A DNA stretch of 34,313 bases from Aliterella sp. RAGGC_92 (GTDB lineage Bacteria > Cyanobacteriota > Cyanobacteriia > Cyanobacteriales > Chroococcidiopsidaceae). Where the stretch lies: contig JAPJOW010000003.1 of NCBI GenBank assembly GCA_030826005.1, forward strand, positions 1 through 34,313, in the 5' to 3' direction. The position numbers and the translations under genes were made by a program. Shown here piece by piece: positions 8,063-15,236 of the stretch; within the stretch, counting starts at the first letter, position 1, and each line of letters begins with the position of its first letter. The notes under the pieces are model-generated. The model had not been told where the DNA came from. It worked only from the letters and a program-made list of their open reading frames with translations, and did not search any database.

Positions 8063-9145
8063 ATGAAGCAACTAGCCGCAACTTTAAATAGCCAAGTAGT
8101 CCAAAACAACGTCCGCGAAGTAGGTATAAATCCCAACTATTGGTATGCAGTGGGCTGGGCAGATAAATTGAAAATAGGGGAGATTTACCCCGTCGTTATT
8201 TGGTCAAAAGCGATCGCTATTTACCGCGACGAAAACGGTCAAATCCATGCCCTGGAAGACGCTTGCCCTCATAAAGGTGTTGCTCTGCATAAAGGTAAAG
8301 TTACAAGTTGTAATCTTGCCTGTGCCTATCACGGTTGGGAATTTAATGGCGATGGCGATTGTGTTAGTATTCCCTACTTGCCCAAAACCCAAAAGCTACC
8401 GCGCGCCCGCGCCCGTAGCTACCCTGTTGGGGAAAAATATAACCTAATTTGGGTTTTTCCTGGAGATCCGGCTTTAGCCGATGCTTGTACCTTGCCAGAA
8501 ATTCCCGAACTCGATCGCCAAGAGTGGTTGGTAGTTCCCCTTGCTGCCAGCTTCCAAGCGCACTTTTCGATCTGCAATGAAAATACTATGGATGTATTTC
8601 ATGGCTTTCTCCACCAAAAATTGCAAGGTTGGTTCGATCCGGTATTAGTAAATTTGCGCGAGACAGAAAGTGCTGTATGTGCCGATTATCAAGTTTCCTA
8701 TCGCGGCTGGATTGCTAAATTTTTGGGATTGAGCGAAAAAGCAAACCAAATTACAACCTTACCTGTAGCAGTTCAGTATCATTACCCTAACTACTACACG
8801 ACTTTGCAGGGAGTTTCTAGTCTATATTTATTTAGACTACCCGTAAGTCCCACCGAAAGTAAGTCTTTTGCCTTATTTTTCTTTAAAGTGCGTCTGCCAC
8901 AGTCAATTTTGAAACCGTTACAACCATTATTGCAAAAGCTGCTCCGGCGTTTAGTATTAGAGAAATTTCTTGCTCAAGACATCGAAATGATTGAAAGCGA
9001 ACAACGGACTTATAACGGCGATCGCGATCGCCGTTATGTAGAAATTAACCCGGCAATTATTGCTATTCAACGATTAATTGTGCGACAGTACGAACAATTT
9101 TTACAACAATCTAGTCAAAACAATGAATTAGATAAATTTCCGTAG
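8063..9145 (+). CDS. Rieske [2Fe-2S] non-haem iron oxygenase (ring-hydroxylating type alpha subunit)
   Basis: A 360-residue oxygenase. The Rieske centre ligands are Cys68 and His70 (CPHKG) with Cys87 and His90 (CAYHGWEF). The catalytic iron site is ENTMDVFHGFLH, supplying Asp and two His, with a bridging Asp. The length fits single-component oxygenase subunits such as VanA-like monooxygenases. The ATG at 8063 is preferred to a TTG at 8045, which gives six extra residues without family support. No reductase or ferredoxin gene is adjacent, so host ferredoxin may serve. It heads a run of four plus-strand genes with the alpha-oxoamine synthase, GNAT and SDR genes, suggesting oxidation of the same lipid-like product. 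Its stop codon comes from a palindromic insert (see 9129-9182), which shortens the C-terminus. Confidence 0.87.
   Translation: MKQLAATLNSQVVQNNVREVGINPNYWYAVGWADKLKIGEIYPVVIWSKAIAIYRDENGQIHALEDACPHKGVALHKGKVTSCNLACAYHGWEFNGDGDCVSIPYLPKTQKLPRARARSYPVGEKYNLIWVFPGDPALADACTLPEIPELDRQEWLVVPLAASFQAHFSICNENTMDVFHGFLHQKLQGWFDPVLVNLRETESAVCADYQVSYRGWIAKFLGLSEKANQITTLPVAVQYHYPNYYTTLQGVSSLYLFRLPVSPTESKSFALFFFKVRLPQSILKPLQPLLQKLLRRLVLEKFLAQDIEMIESEQRTYNGDRDRRYVEINPAIIAIQRLIVRQYEQFLQQSSQNNELDKFP
9012..9037. repeat. Perfect 26-bp palindrome made of two overlapping HIP1 sites, inside a CDS
   Basis: The centre is CGATCG|CGATCG between 9024 and 9025. The left arm reads ATAACGGCGATCG and the right arm is its exact reverse complement. 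It encodes the YNGDRDRRYVE region of the Rieske protein. The HIP1 octamers at 9018-9025 and 9024-9031 overlap by two bases. Confidence 0.85.
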
Positions 9146-9182
9146 AGACGTTCTATCAGAACGTCTCTACTAGATAAATTTC
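9129..9182. repeat. 30-bp palindrome flanked by 12-bp direct repeats (small mobile-like insert)
   Basis: The palindrome has arms GTAGAGACGTTCT (9142-9154) and AGAACGTCTCTAC (9158-9170) with an ATC loop. It is bounded on both sides by TAGATAAATTTC (9129-9140 and 9171-9182). The direct repeats look like a target duplication. The in-frame TAG of the Rieske gene (9143-9145) lies inside the palindrome. Without the insert the frame would continue through FLNKQYHMFSK to TGA. The motif GTAGAGACGTTC is a common dispersed palindrome in cyanobacteria, from general knowledge. Confidence 0.7.
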
Positions 9183-9300
9183 TTAATAAACAGTATCATA
9201 TGTTCTCTAAGTGAGCTTTTTCTAGGCACTAGATAGCAAATATAGAGCCAGCAAGAATGTACTGTTGAGCCACAGACAATCGGCTATTTGGTAAAAGGTG

Positions 9301-9317
9301 AGGGGAGTAAATTAGTG
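9301..9317 (+). promoter_or_regulatory. Shine-Dalgarno site that decides a GTG start
   Basis: AGGGGAG (9301-9307) lies seven bases before the GTG at 9315-9317. The longer reading frame from a TTG at 9288 would run through this site. The spacing favours the GTG as the start of the alpha-oxoamine synthase gene. Confidence 0.6.
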
Positions 9318-10595
9318 CAAGTTATCAAAGAGTATGTTCAACGCTGGTATGAAAGCGGACTCGATCCGGACGAGTATATATGTCATCAAAAGCAGGGGAA
9401 CTTAGTAGAAATTGAAGCAGCAGCCACCGGAGAACGGCAAACTGTTTTAACCTTTTGCAGTAATGATGTCTTAGGGCTAGTTCACAACCAAGCTGTAAAG
9501 CAAGCAGCAATCGATGCAATTATTCAGTATGGCACGTCTAATAGTTCTTGCTCGGTTTTGAGCGGTCGCATCGACTTGCATAGACAATTAGAAGCAGAAA
9601 TTTCGGAGTTTAAGCATTTGCCCCATACTCAGCTATTTCTCAATGCTTGGATGGCGATGCAAGCGCTAATGGATGCTTTTTGTCACTTAGCAATTCCCGT
9701 ACCAGGGTTTACGCATACTCAAGAAACTTTAATTTTAACCGATGTACTAAATCACGGCTGTATTGTTTCGGCGATTGTCAATGCGGGAACTCGTTCGGGA
9801 AAGGTATTTGGGCATAGTCCCAATGTTAGAGTCAAAGCTTATCGTCACTGCGACTCGGAAGATTTGGCGCGAAAATTACGGCGCTACGTCCGCCCAGGCG
9901 ATCGCATTATGGTAGTTTCCGATGCCGTGTTTTCGATGGATGGCGATATTGCCCCTTTACCTGCAATGTTAGATGTGTTGCAAAACTATCCTGGTAGCGT
10001 GTTATTGATGGATGAAGCGCACGCAAGCGGCTCGATAGGAGCGACAGGACGGGGCATATACGAGCATTTTGGACTACTACCCAGTCATGCGATTGAAAGA
10101 GGGATTGTTCCCTTAATTATGACCACTTTCTCAAAATTTGCCGCCTCGGCGGGGGCAGCAATTAGCACTCATGTCAGCGAACTAATTCCGTTATTAAATG
10201 TGTCGCCTACTTCTATTGGCACGATTTCCCTGTCGCCACCCTTAGCAGGAGCGGCTTTAGAAAGTATCCGACAAGTACGCAAAGCGCCGCAGTTAGTGCA
10301 GCAATTGCAAGCAAATACTCAATACTTGCGATCGCGTTTAATCGAGCGGGGGTTTAGTGCAATCGGCGAAACTAATGTAATTCCAGTCATCTTACCCCCC
10401 GAAATCAATCCTAAAATGTTTGGGAGACAAATGATGCTCAATCACGGCATTTGGGTGTCGCCGATCTGGTTTATTGCCAAACCCCGCATCCGTATTACAG
10501 TTAATGCTCTCCACACTCAGCAAGAAATGGATAGTTTGGTTGCAGGAATGGCAGCAACTAGAGACGTATTGTATAAACCAACAATTAGTGCTTAA
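9315..10595 (+). CDS. Alpha-oxoamine synthase, serine palmitoyltransferase-like (PLP-dependent)
   Basis: A 426-residue fold-type I PLP enzyme of the AONS/KBL/SPT family, which condenses an acyl thioester with an amino acid and releases CO2. From the GTG start, Lys274 (TTFSKFAASAGA) forms the Schiff base, Asp233 and His236 lie in MDEAHASG, and the PLP-stacking His147 lies in DVLNHGC. SDAVFSMDGD is also typical. The usual S-G-Y-x-A-N motif is replaced by FLNAWMAMQALMDA, so it is a divergent branch. It is unlikely to be BioF, because bioB lies 22 kb away in another operon. The next two genes are a bCerS-type acyltransferase and a CerR-type SDR, which favours a serine palmitoyltransferase or a related acyl-amino-acid synthase. 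The amino acid could be serine, alanine or cysteate. Confidence 0.75.
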   Translation: MQVIKEYVQRWYESGLDPDEYICHQKQGNLVEIEAAATGERQTVLTFCSNDVLGLVHNQAVKQAAIDAIIQYGTSNSSCSVLSGRIDLHRQLEAEISEFKHLPHTQLFLNAWMAMQALMDAFCHLAIPVPGFTHTQETLILTDVLNHGCIVSAIVNAGTRSGKVFGHSPNVRVKAYRHCDSEDLARKLRRYVRPGDRIMVVSDAVFSMDGDIAPLPAMLDVLQNYPGSVLLMDEAHASGSIGATGRGIYEHFGLLPSHAIERGIVPLIMTTFSKFAASAGAAISTHVSELIPLLNVSPTSIGTISLSPPLAGAALESIRQVRKAPQLVQQLQANTQYLRSRLIERGFSAIGETNVIPVILPPEINPKMFGRQMMLNHGIWVSPIWFIAKPRIRITVNALHTQQEMDSLVAGMAATRDVLYKPTISA

Positions 10596-10632
10596 TTAGT
10601 TAGCTGTTAGCTAATAGCTAACAGCTAACTAA
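10596..10632. repeat. Perfect hairpin with 17-bp arms between synthase and acyltransferase genes
   Basis: Arms TTAGTTAGCTGTTAGCT (10596-10612) and its exact reverse complement (10616-10632) surround an AAT loop. The hairpin begins directly after the TAA of the synthase gene and ends eight bases before the ATG of the next gene, so it fills the spacer. No T-run follows, so it is more likely an mRNA processing or stabilising element, or a dispersed palindrome, than a simple terminator. Confidence 0.85.
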
Positions 10633-10640
10633 GTTAATTT

Positions 10641-11780
10641 ATGCTTGTGACTAATCAAAACTTTCAAATCCGGGCGGTAACAACCCCCACCGACAGCAAA
10701 ATATTTTTGGATGTTCCCAGTCGAGTTTATGCGGGAGATCCCAACTGGGTGCAACCAATTCGTAGCAGCGTGGCGAAACAATTTGCTCCAGAAAACTCCT
10801 TTTTTCAGTATGGCAAGCTGCAACAGTTTATCGCCGTATCTCCAAGCAACGAGCCTCTGGGGAGAATAGTCGCCGCCATCAACCACCGTTTAATTGAAAC
10901 CGAGGGTAAACAGGTGGGATTGTTTGGTTATTTTGAGTGCATTTCAGATTTTGAAGTCGCTCAAGCTTTGTTAGAATCTGCCCGAAAATGGCTGCAAGAG
11001 CAAGGTATGAGCGTTGTTAGAGGGCCGATCGATCTATCTACTCATAACAATTGTTTGTTTTTAGTCGATGGCTTCGATTCGCCGCCAATGATTATGATGC
11101 CTTACAATCCGCCTTACTATCCAGAATTTATGCAGCTTGACGGCTGGCATAAAGCTAAAGATGCTTATGCTTACGAATTGCCCATCGGCGCGGGGTTATC
11201 AGAAGAATTTGCCAAAGCTCATAGAATTGCTTGCAAATCTGGCGTTGCTTTTCGCCTAATTAGAACTAAAGGCGCAGCTTTCGAGGAAGATTGCCGCAAC
11301 CTTTATAATTTGCTAAATACTGCCTATGCCAACAATTGGAGTTATACTCCGCGCACGGAGGAAGAATTTTTAGACGAAGCCAAATCTTTACAAAGCTTAG
11401 TAGATCCAGATGCTTTCCCGATCGCAGAATATGAGGGGAAGATGATCGGCTGTTTTGTCGGTTTGCCAGATTACAATATGGTGCTAAAACATCTAAACGG
11501 CAAGCTAGATTGGCTAGGAACTATCAAATTTTTGTGGTATCGACGGCAAATAAATCGCGGACGAGTGGCTTTAGTGTGCGCTTTACCCGAATATAAACGC
11601 AAAATGGTAGCGGCAGCTTTAATCTATTTAGGAATGCAAGGCGTACTCAAAGAAGGAAAACCTTACAAAGATTGCGAACTTTCTTGGGTATACGAAGATA
11701 ATTATCCCTCGCGCAAATTAATCGAAGCTTGCGGAGCGAAAATCTATAAAACCTATCGCATTTACGAGAAAGCTGTATGA
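10641..11780 (+). CDS. Double-GNAT acyltransferase, bacterial ceramide synthase (bCerS)-like
   Basis: A 379-residue protein of two GNAT-like halves. Diagnostic blocks are FLDVPSRVYAGDPNWVQPIR (22-41), VGLFGYFE (92-99), VRGPIDLSTHNNC (126-138), DGFDSPPMIMMPYNPPYY (143-160) and the C-terminal Asn-Tyr-Pro helix YEDNYPSRKLIEACGAK (351-367). This is the family that includes the Caulobacter ceramide synthase, which N-acylates the oxoamine product (established for Caulobacter), although it is usually labelled only as N-acetyltransferase. It follows the oxoamine synthase gene by 45 bp and overlaps the SDR gene by four bases (ATGA). That order is the strongest reason for the assignment. Family members outside known sphingolipid producers may act on other amines. 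Confidence 0.72.
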   Translation: MLVTNQNFQIRAVTTPTDSKIFLDVPSRVYAGDPNWVQPIRSSVAKQFAPENSFFQYGKLQQFIAVSPSNEPLGRIVAAINHRLIETEGKQVGLFGYFECISDFEVAQALLESARKWLQEQGMSVVRGPIDLSTHNNCLFLVDGFDSPPMIMMPYNPPYYPEFMQLDGWHKAKDAYAYELPIGAGLSEEFAKAHRIACKSGVAFRLIRTKGAAFEEDCRNLYNLLNTAYANNWSYTPRTEEEFLDEAKSLQSLVDPDAFPIAEYEGKMIGCFVGLPDYNMVLKHLNGKLDWLGTIKFLWYRRQINRGRVALVCALPEYKRKMVAAALIYLGMQGVLKEGKPYKDCELSWVYEDNYPSRKLIEACGAKIYKTYRIYEKAV

Positions 11781-12733
11781 AGGCGCTAGTTACGGGGGCT
11801 AATGGGTTTACAGGTTCTCACTTAGTCAAAGTTTTAGCAAATAATGGCGATCGCGTTGTAGGTTTAGTAAGAAAATCGAGCAATTTAGAGCGTCTGGCTA
11901 ATTGCCACAAATGCGATTTAGTGTACGGAGATATTACTAACCGCTCGGCTTTACAAGCAGCTATGACTGGGGTTGATGTAGTTTTTCACACCGCCGCCTA
12001 TGTAGAGTTAGGAATCGTCAATGAAAAAGAAATGGAACGGGTAAACGTAGAAGGGACGCGCGCTGTCCTCGAAACGGCGAAAGCCTGCGGTATTAGTAAA
12101 ATGGTTTATTGCAGTACCATCGGCATCTTTGGCGACACTCAAGGGCAAACGATCGATGAAACCTTTAAACGGACGCAAGAGAACTTTTCTTCAGCTTACG
12201 ATCGCACAAAATACCTTGCTCAAGAATTAGTCGATCGCTTTGCAGCGCAAAGTTTGCCAGTAGTTAGCGTTTTACCATCAGGAATTTTTGGCGCGGACGA
12301 TCCGCATTTTCGCCCAATATTGCAGCAATTTTTAAATAGAAGGCTAAAACTATGGGCGGGAGGAAGTCGCGTTACGGGAATTGTTCACGTTGACGATTTA
12401 GCCACCGCGATGATTTTAGCGGCTAAAAAGGCAGTAGATGGAGAAAAGTACATTATCTCCGCCGGAGATTTGACAACTAAGGAAATGTTTGCAACTATGG
12501 CTTCCTTTACAGGAATTCCCGTTCCCCGCGAAGCGCCTAAAGCATTGGTTCGATTTGCCGGAAACCTGCTAGATCCTCTAGGGCGCTGGTTCAACTTTCA
12601 ACCACCCCTAAGCCGGGAGCGAGTGCATTATATATACGATCGCTGCGTGAGAGTAGATGCTACTAAAGCTCGGACTCAATTAGGCTGGCAGCCCCGTTCG
12701 GTAACAGATACATTAAAAGAATTAGTAACTTAA
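11777..12733 (+). CDS. Extended SDR (NAD(P)-dependent epimerase/reductase), ceramide reductase/HpnA-like
   Basis: A 318-residue extended short-chain dehydrogenase. It has the nucleotide site GANGFTG (7-13), the acidic turn GDIT (51-54), the catalytic Ser in YCSTIG (111-116) and YDRTK with Tyr141 and Lys145. Close families are hopanoid-associated epimerase HpnA, dihydroflavonol reductase-like proteins and CerR, which reduces the 3-keto group in Caulobacter ceramide synthesis. Its start codon overlaps the acyltransferase stop (ATGA, 11777-11780), showing translational coupling. No squalene-hopene genes are nearby, so the coupling favours reduction of the acylated oxoamine over hopanoid work. 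No terminator is clear in the 44 bp before the convergent ABC gene. Confidence 0.75.
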   Translation: MKALVTGANGFTGSHLVKVLANNGDRVVGLVRKSSNLERLANCHKCDLVYGDITNRSALQAAMTGVDVVFHTAAYVELGIVNEKEMERVNVEGTRAVLETAKACGISKMVYCSTIGIFGDTQGQTIDETFKRTQENFSSAYDRTKYLAQELVDRFAAQSLPVVSVLPSGIFGADDPHFRPILQQFLNRRLKLWAGGSRVTGIVHVDDLATAMILAAKKAVDGEKYIISAGDLTTKEMFATMASFTGIPVPREAPKALVRFAGNLLDPLGRWFNFQPPLSRERVHYIYDRCVRVDATKARTQLGWQPRSVTDTLKELVT

Positions 12734-12777
12734 ACAGGCAATGTTTCTTTCGGCAACTCTCCCCATCTCCCCTTCCC

Positions 12778-13542
12778 TCAATGTACCTCTTTCAAAGCCC
12801 CATCTTCTAAATAAGTAACGCTATCTGCCACATCGACAATGCGCGGATCGTGAGTTACCATCAGCACCGTACAACCTTGCTCTTTAGCTAAAGAACGTAG
12901 TAATTGAATTACCGCGTGTCCGCTCTTAGAATCTAGCGCCGCCGTCGGTTCGTCTGCCATAATTAGTTGGGGCGAACCTGCTAAAGCACGAGCGATTGCT
13001 ACTCTTTGTTTTTGTCCCCCCGATAAATCGCAGGGTTTTTGAGTGGCTTGATTTTCTAAACCTACTTGTTCTAACAACAACTGTGCTTGATGTTTGGCAC
13101 TTTTTTTATTTACGCCCTTGATATTTAATGCCACTTCAATATTTTCACTAGCGGTTAGCGAAGGAAATAAGTTGAAATTTTGAAATATAAACCCAATATT
13201 TTGCTGTCTAAATTGGGCTAATTTCCGGCGAGACATATTAGTAATATCCTCCCCAAGCAAACGCACTTGTCCTTTGGTTGGTGTCATTAACCCAGCTAAA
13301 ATAGATAGCAAAGTAGTTTTACCCGAACCTGAAGGTCCCATCAATAACTGAATGTTGCCTTGCGGAATTACTAAATCTATGCCTTTTAATATTTGGAAGC
13401 ATCGTTTTTGCGACTTAAACTCCATTTCTACTCCTTGAGCAACAATTGCTTTCCTTTGAGTAGCAACTAGATTTATGCCTAAAGCTTCAACTTGATTAGG
13501 GAAATTATTATAAGTAGTAAATTTATTTTTGGCAGCAGTCAT
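12778..13542 (-). CDS. ABC exporter ATP-binding protein (MacB/LolD/DevA type)
   Basis: A 254-residue ATPase. Walker A GPSGSGKT is at 69-76, the Q-loop is FIFQNFNLFPSLTASENI, the signature is LSGGQKQR (about 167-174), Walker B is IMADEPTAALD and the H-loop His is in VTHDP. This pattern belongs to the MacB/LolD/DevA ATPases that pair with FtsX-like permeases to move lipids, peptides or drugs outward. Its N-terminus is about 35 residues longer than usual; an internal ATG at Met40 is possible. It lies 299 bp after the permease gene on the same strand and is convergent with the SDR gene. No membrane-fusion gene (DevB type) is adjacent. Confidence 0.85.
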   Translation of the reverse strand: MTAAKNKFTTYNNFPNQVEALGINLVATQRKAIVAQGVEMEFKSQKRCFQILKGIDLVIPQGNIQLLMGPSGSGKTTLLSILAGLMTPTKGQVRLLGEDITNMSRRKLAQFRQQNIGFIFQNFNLFPSLTASENIEVALNIKGVNKKSAKHQAQLLLEQVGLENQATQKPCDLSGGQKQRVAIARALAGSPQLIMADEPTAALDSKSGHAVIQLLRSLAKEQGCTVLMVTHDPRIVDVADSVTYLEDGALKEVH

Positions 13543-13841
13543 TTATTTAATGTTTGTGGTGAACGATATTGAAGCGCCAAGTAAAAGCGTGCCGCTAGGC
13601 AATAAGTTTATGAATTATTATTACTTTGGTCGATTGTAACGATTAATGGGTGTGGACACTTATAGCTTCTGGCATACTTAATTAAGTAAAAATTCAGACA
13701 TTGCTGAATTTAGATACGATCGTCCCTTTGCAGCAACCCAAGATTTTTGTTATCACCTTGTCCCCTTGTCTACTCCTCTTTCATCCTTTAGTTCAGCAAC
13801 GCCAAAATTCATATTTATTGTAGGTGATAACTTTTTGGTAT
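13543..13841. other. Intergenic region of 299 bp between permease and ATPase genes with two inverted repeats
   Basis: No coding frame is evident. It holds a perfect palindrome TACTTAATTAAGTA (13675-13688). Directly after it is a hairpin with arms AAATTCAG (13690-13697) and CTGAATTT (13704-13711). A pyrimidine-rich stretch at about 13757-13790 resembles the reverse complement of the GGGGACAAGG tract at 23401. The size of the gap suggests that the ATPase gene has its own promoter or that mRNA is processed here. Confidence 0.6.
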
Positions 13842-15083
13842 TCAGGCTTTAAAAACCGAAGCTGGATCGAGGCGCATAACTTTTTGGATTGCAAACACTC
13901 CCGATCCGACACACATAATAACGGTGATGCCCAAAACTGCGATCGCCACTGTTGGCGTAATTAAAATCAAGATTCCCTGACTTGCCAACGTCCATGTAGC
14001 TACACCCCAACAAAGTGCCATACTCGGCACGTAACCCAAAATTGCCATCCAGAGAGCTTGTTCGATAATTACACTGTAGATAGTAAAATCTGACGCACCC
14101 ATAGCTTTTAAAGTTCCAAACTCTTTTAGGCGATCGCTGACAGAGGAGTAAAGAATTTGCCCGACAATAATACCGCCAACAATTACACCTACAACCGCAC
14201 CCAAACTGAGAATGAAACCAATACCCGTTCTTTGTTGCCAAAAAGTCTGGGTTCTTTGCATTAATTCTTCATAGGTGTAAGCGCGAGTATTAGGCAAAGC
14301 ATCGGTTAATCTTTGTTTGAGGACGGATAAATTTTCGCCTTTGCTTGCTCGAATTAAAACAAACGTAATCGTATCTGCCGAAGTTAGGCTTTTGGGAGCA
14401 GTAGCGTTAGGATCGGGGGGAATGTAAGTGTTGGTACACTTAAGGTCTTCAGAGTCCGATGGCAATCGACAAGATAAATTAGTAGTCTGCCCAGAATTGG
14501 CGTAAGCGTTACCGTTTTCTAAAGACGTGAATAAAAAAGGATTAGAAGTAATCGAGCGGTTTCCTTGGGTTAAACCTACTAATTCAATCGATAAAGTGTT
14601 AATTTCCGCGCGATCGCCAACTTTGGTGATATTTAAAGATTTTAAGTTAGTGCTATCTACGATCGCCGTGTAGGGAGCTTTGATTTTATTGATGTTTCCT
14701 TGAGTAATAGCTTGGGGGATAAATAATTGTCCGTCAGGATCGAAGCCGATAATTCTTACTAAAGAAATTTGATTATTACTGCGCCATACACCAGTTTTAA
14801 CGATCAAAGCTTCAGCACTTTCTACCCCCTCCACCTTGCGAGCAAGACTCAAATTAGTTAGAGGAATGGGTAAAGTTAGTTCTAGATGCACTAAACTTTC
14901 CGAAGCTACCCAAATATCTGCCGAGGAATTAGTCATCAATTGCGCTGTAGAGCGAGTAAAACCGTTAAAAATTCCCGTTTGAATTGTTACTAAGCTGACC
15001 GCAAACATGATTCCCGCTTGAGCAACCAAAAAACGGGGAATATCCTCAAGCAAATGCTTGCGAGCAATAGAAACCATAACCAA
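13842..15083 (-). CDS. ABC transporter permease, FtsX/MacB-like (DevC-related)
   Basis: A 413-residue permease with the FtsX layout. One N-terminal helix (about 17-37) is followed by a periplasmic MacB-type domain of about 240 residues with a Cys pair (SCRLP and LKCTN). Three C-terminal helices follow (about 287-312, 337-365 and 375-400). The cytoplasmic loop SSVSDRLKEFGTLKAMGAS after the second helix is the ATPase contact seen in this family. Together with the ATPase at 12778 it forms a type VII-like exporter; related DevBCA exporters move heterocyst glycolipids in cyanobacteria. Two start codons (15083 and 15077) are equally possible. Location next to the lipid-like island invites a transport link, but this is inference. 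Confidence 0.8.
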   Translation of the reverse strand: MVMVSIARKHLLEDIPRFLVAQAGIMFAVSLVTIQTGIFNGFTRSTAQLMTNSSADIWVASESLVHLELTLPIPLTNLSLARKVEGVESAEALIVKTGVWRSNNQISLVRIIGFDPDGQLFIPQAITQGNINKIKAPYTAIVDSTNLKSLNITKVGDRAEINTLSIELVGLTQGNRSITSNPFLFTSLENGNAYANSGQTTNLSCRLPSDSEDLKCTNTYIPPDPNATAPKSLTSADTITFVLIRASKGENLSVLKQRLTDALPNTRAYTYEELMQRTQTFWQQRTGIGFILSLGAVVGVIVGGIIVGQILYSSVSDRLKEFGTLKAMGASDFTIYSVIIEQALWMAILGYVPSMALCWGVATWTLASQGILILITPTVAIAVLGITVIMCVGSGVFAIQKVMRLDPASVFKA

Positions 15084-15236
15084 TTACGATTAACACTCAT
15101 AAATCATCCTAATTCAAAAACGCGATCGCCCTAGATATCTGACCGGAATGCACCGATACTTAATGAAACGCAAAATTTATTGGTACAAATATGCGTTCAC
15201 AATATTTTTGAAGCAAGCCGATTACCGCAAAAGATT

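Noticed and set aside
9315..10595. Calling the oxoamine synthase BioF because bioB is in the window
   Set aside because: bioB is in a separate operon 21 kb away, no bioA or bioD is near either gene, and the immediate partners are bCerS-like and CerR-like.
13849..14241. 130-residue open frame within the ABC permease gene
   Set aside because: It is an alternate-frame shadow of the permease, rich in Cys, Tyr and Ser, with no recognisable domain.
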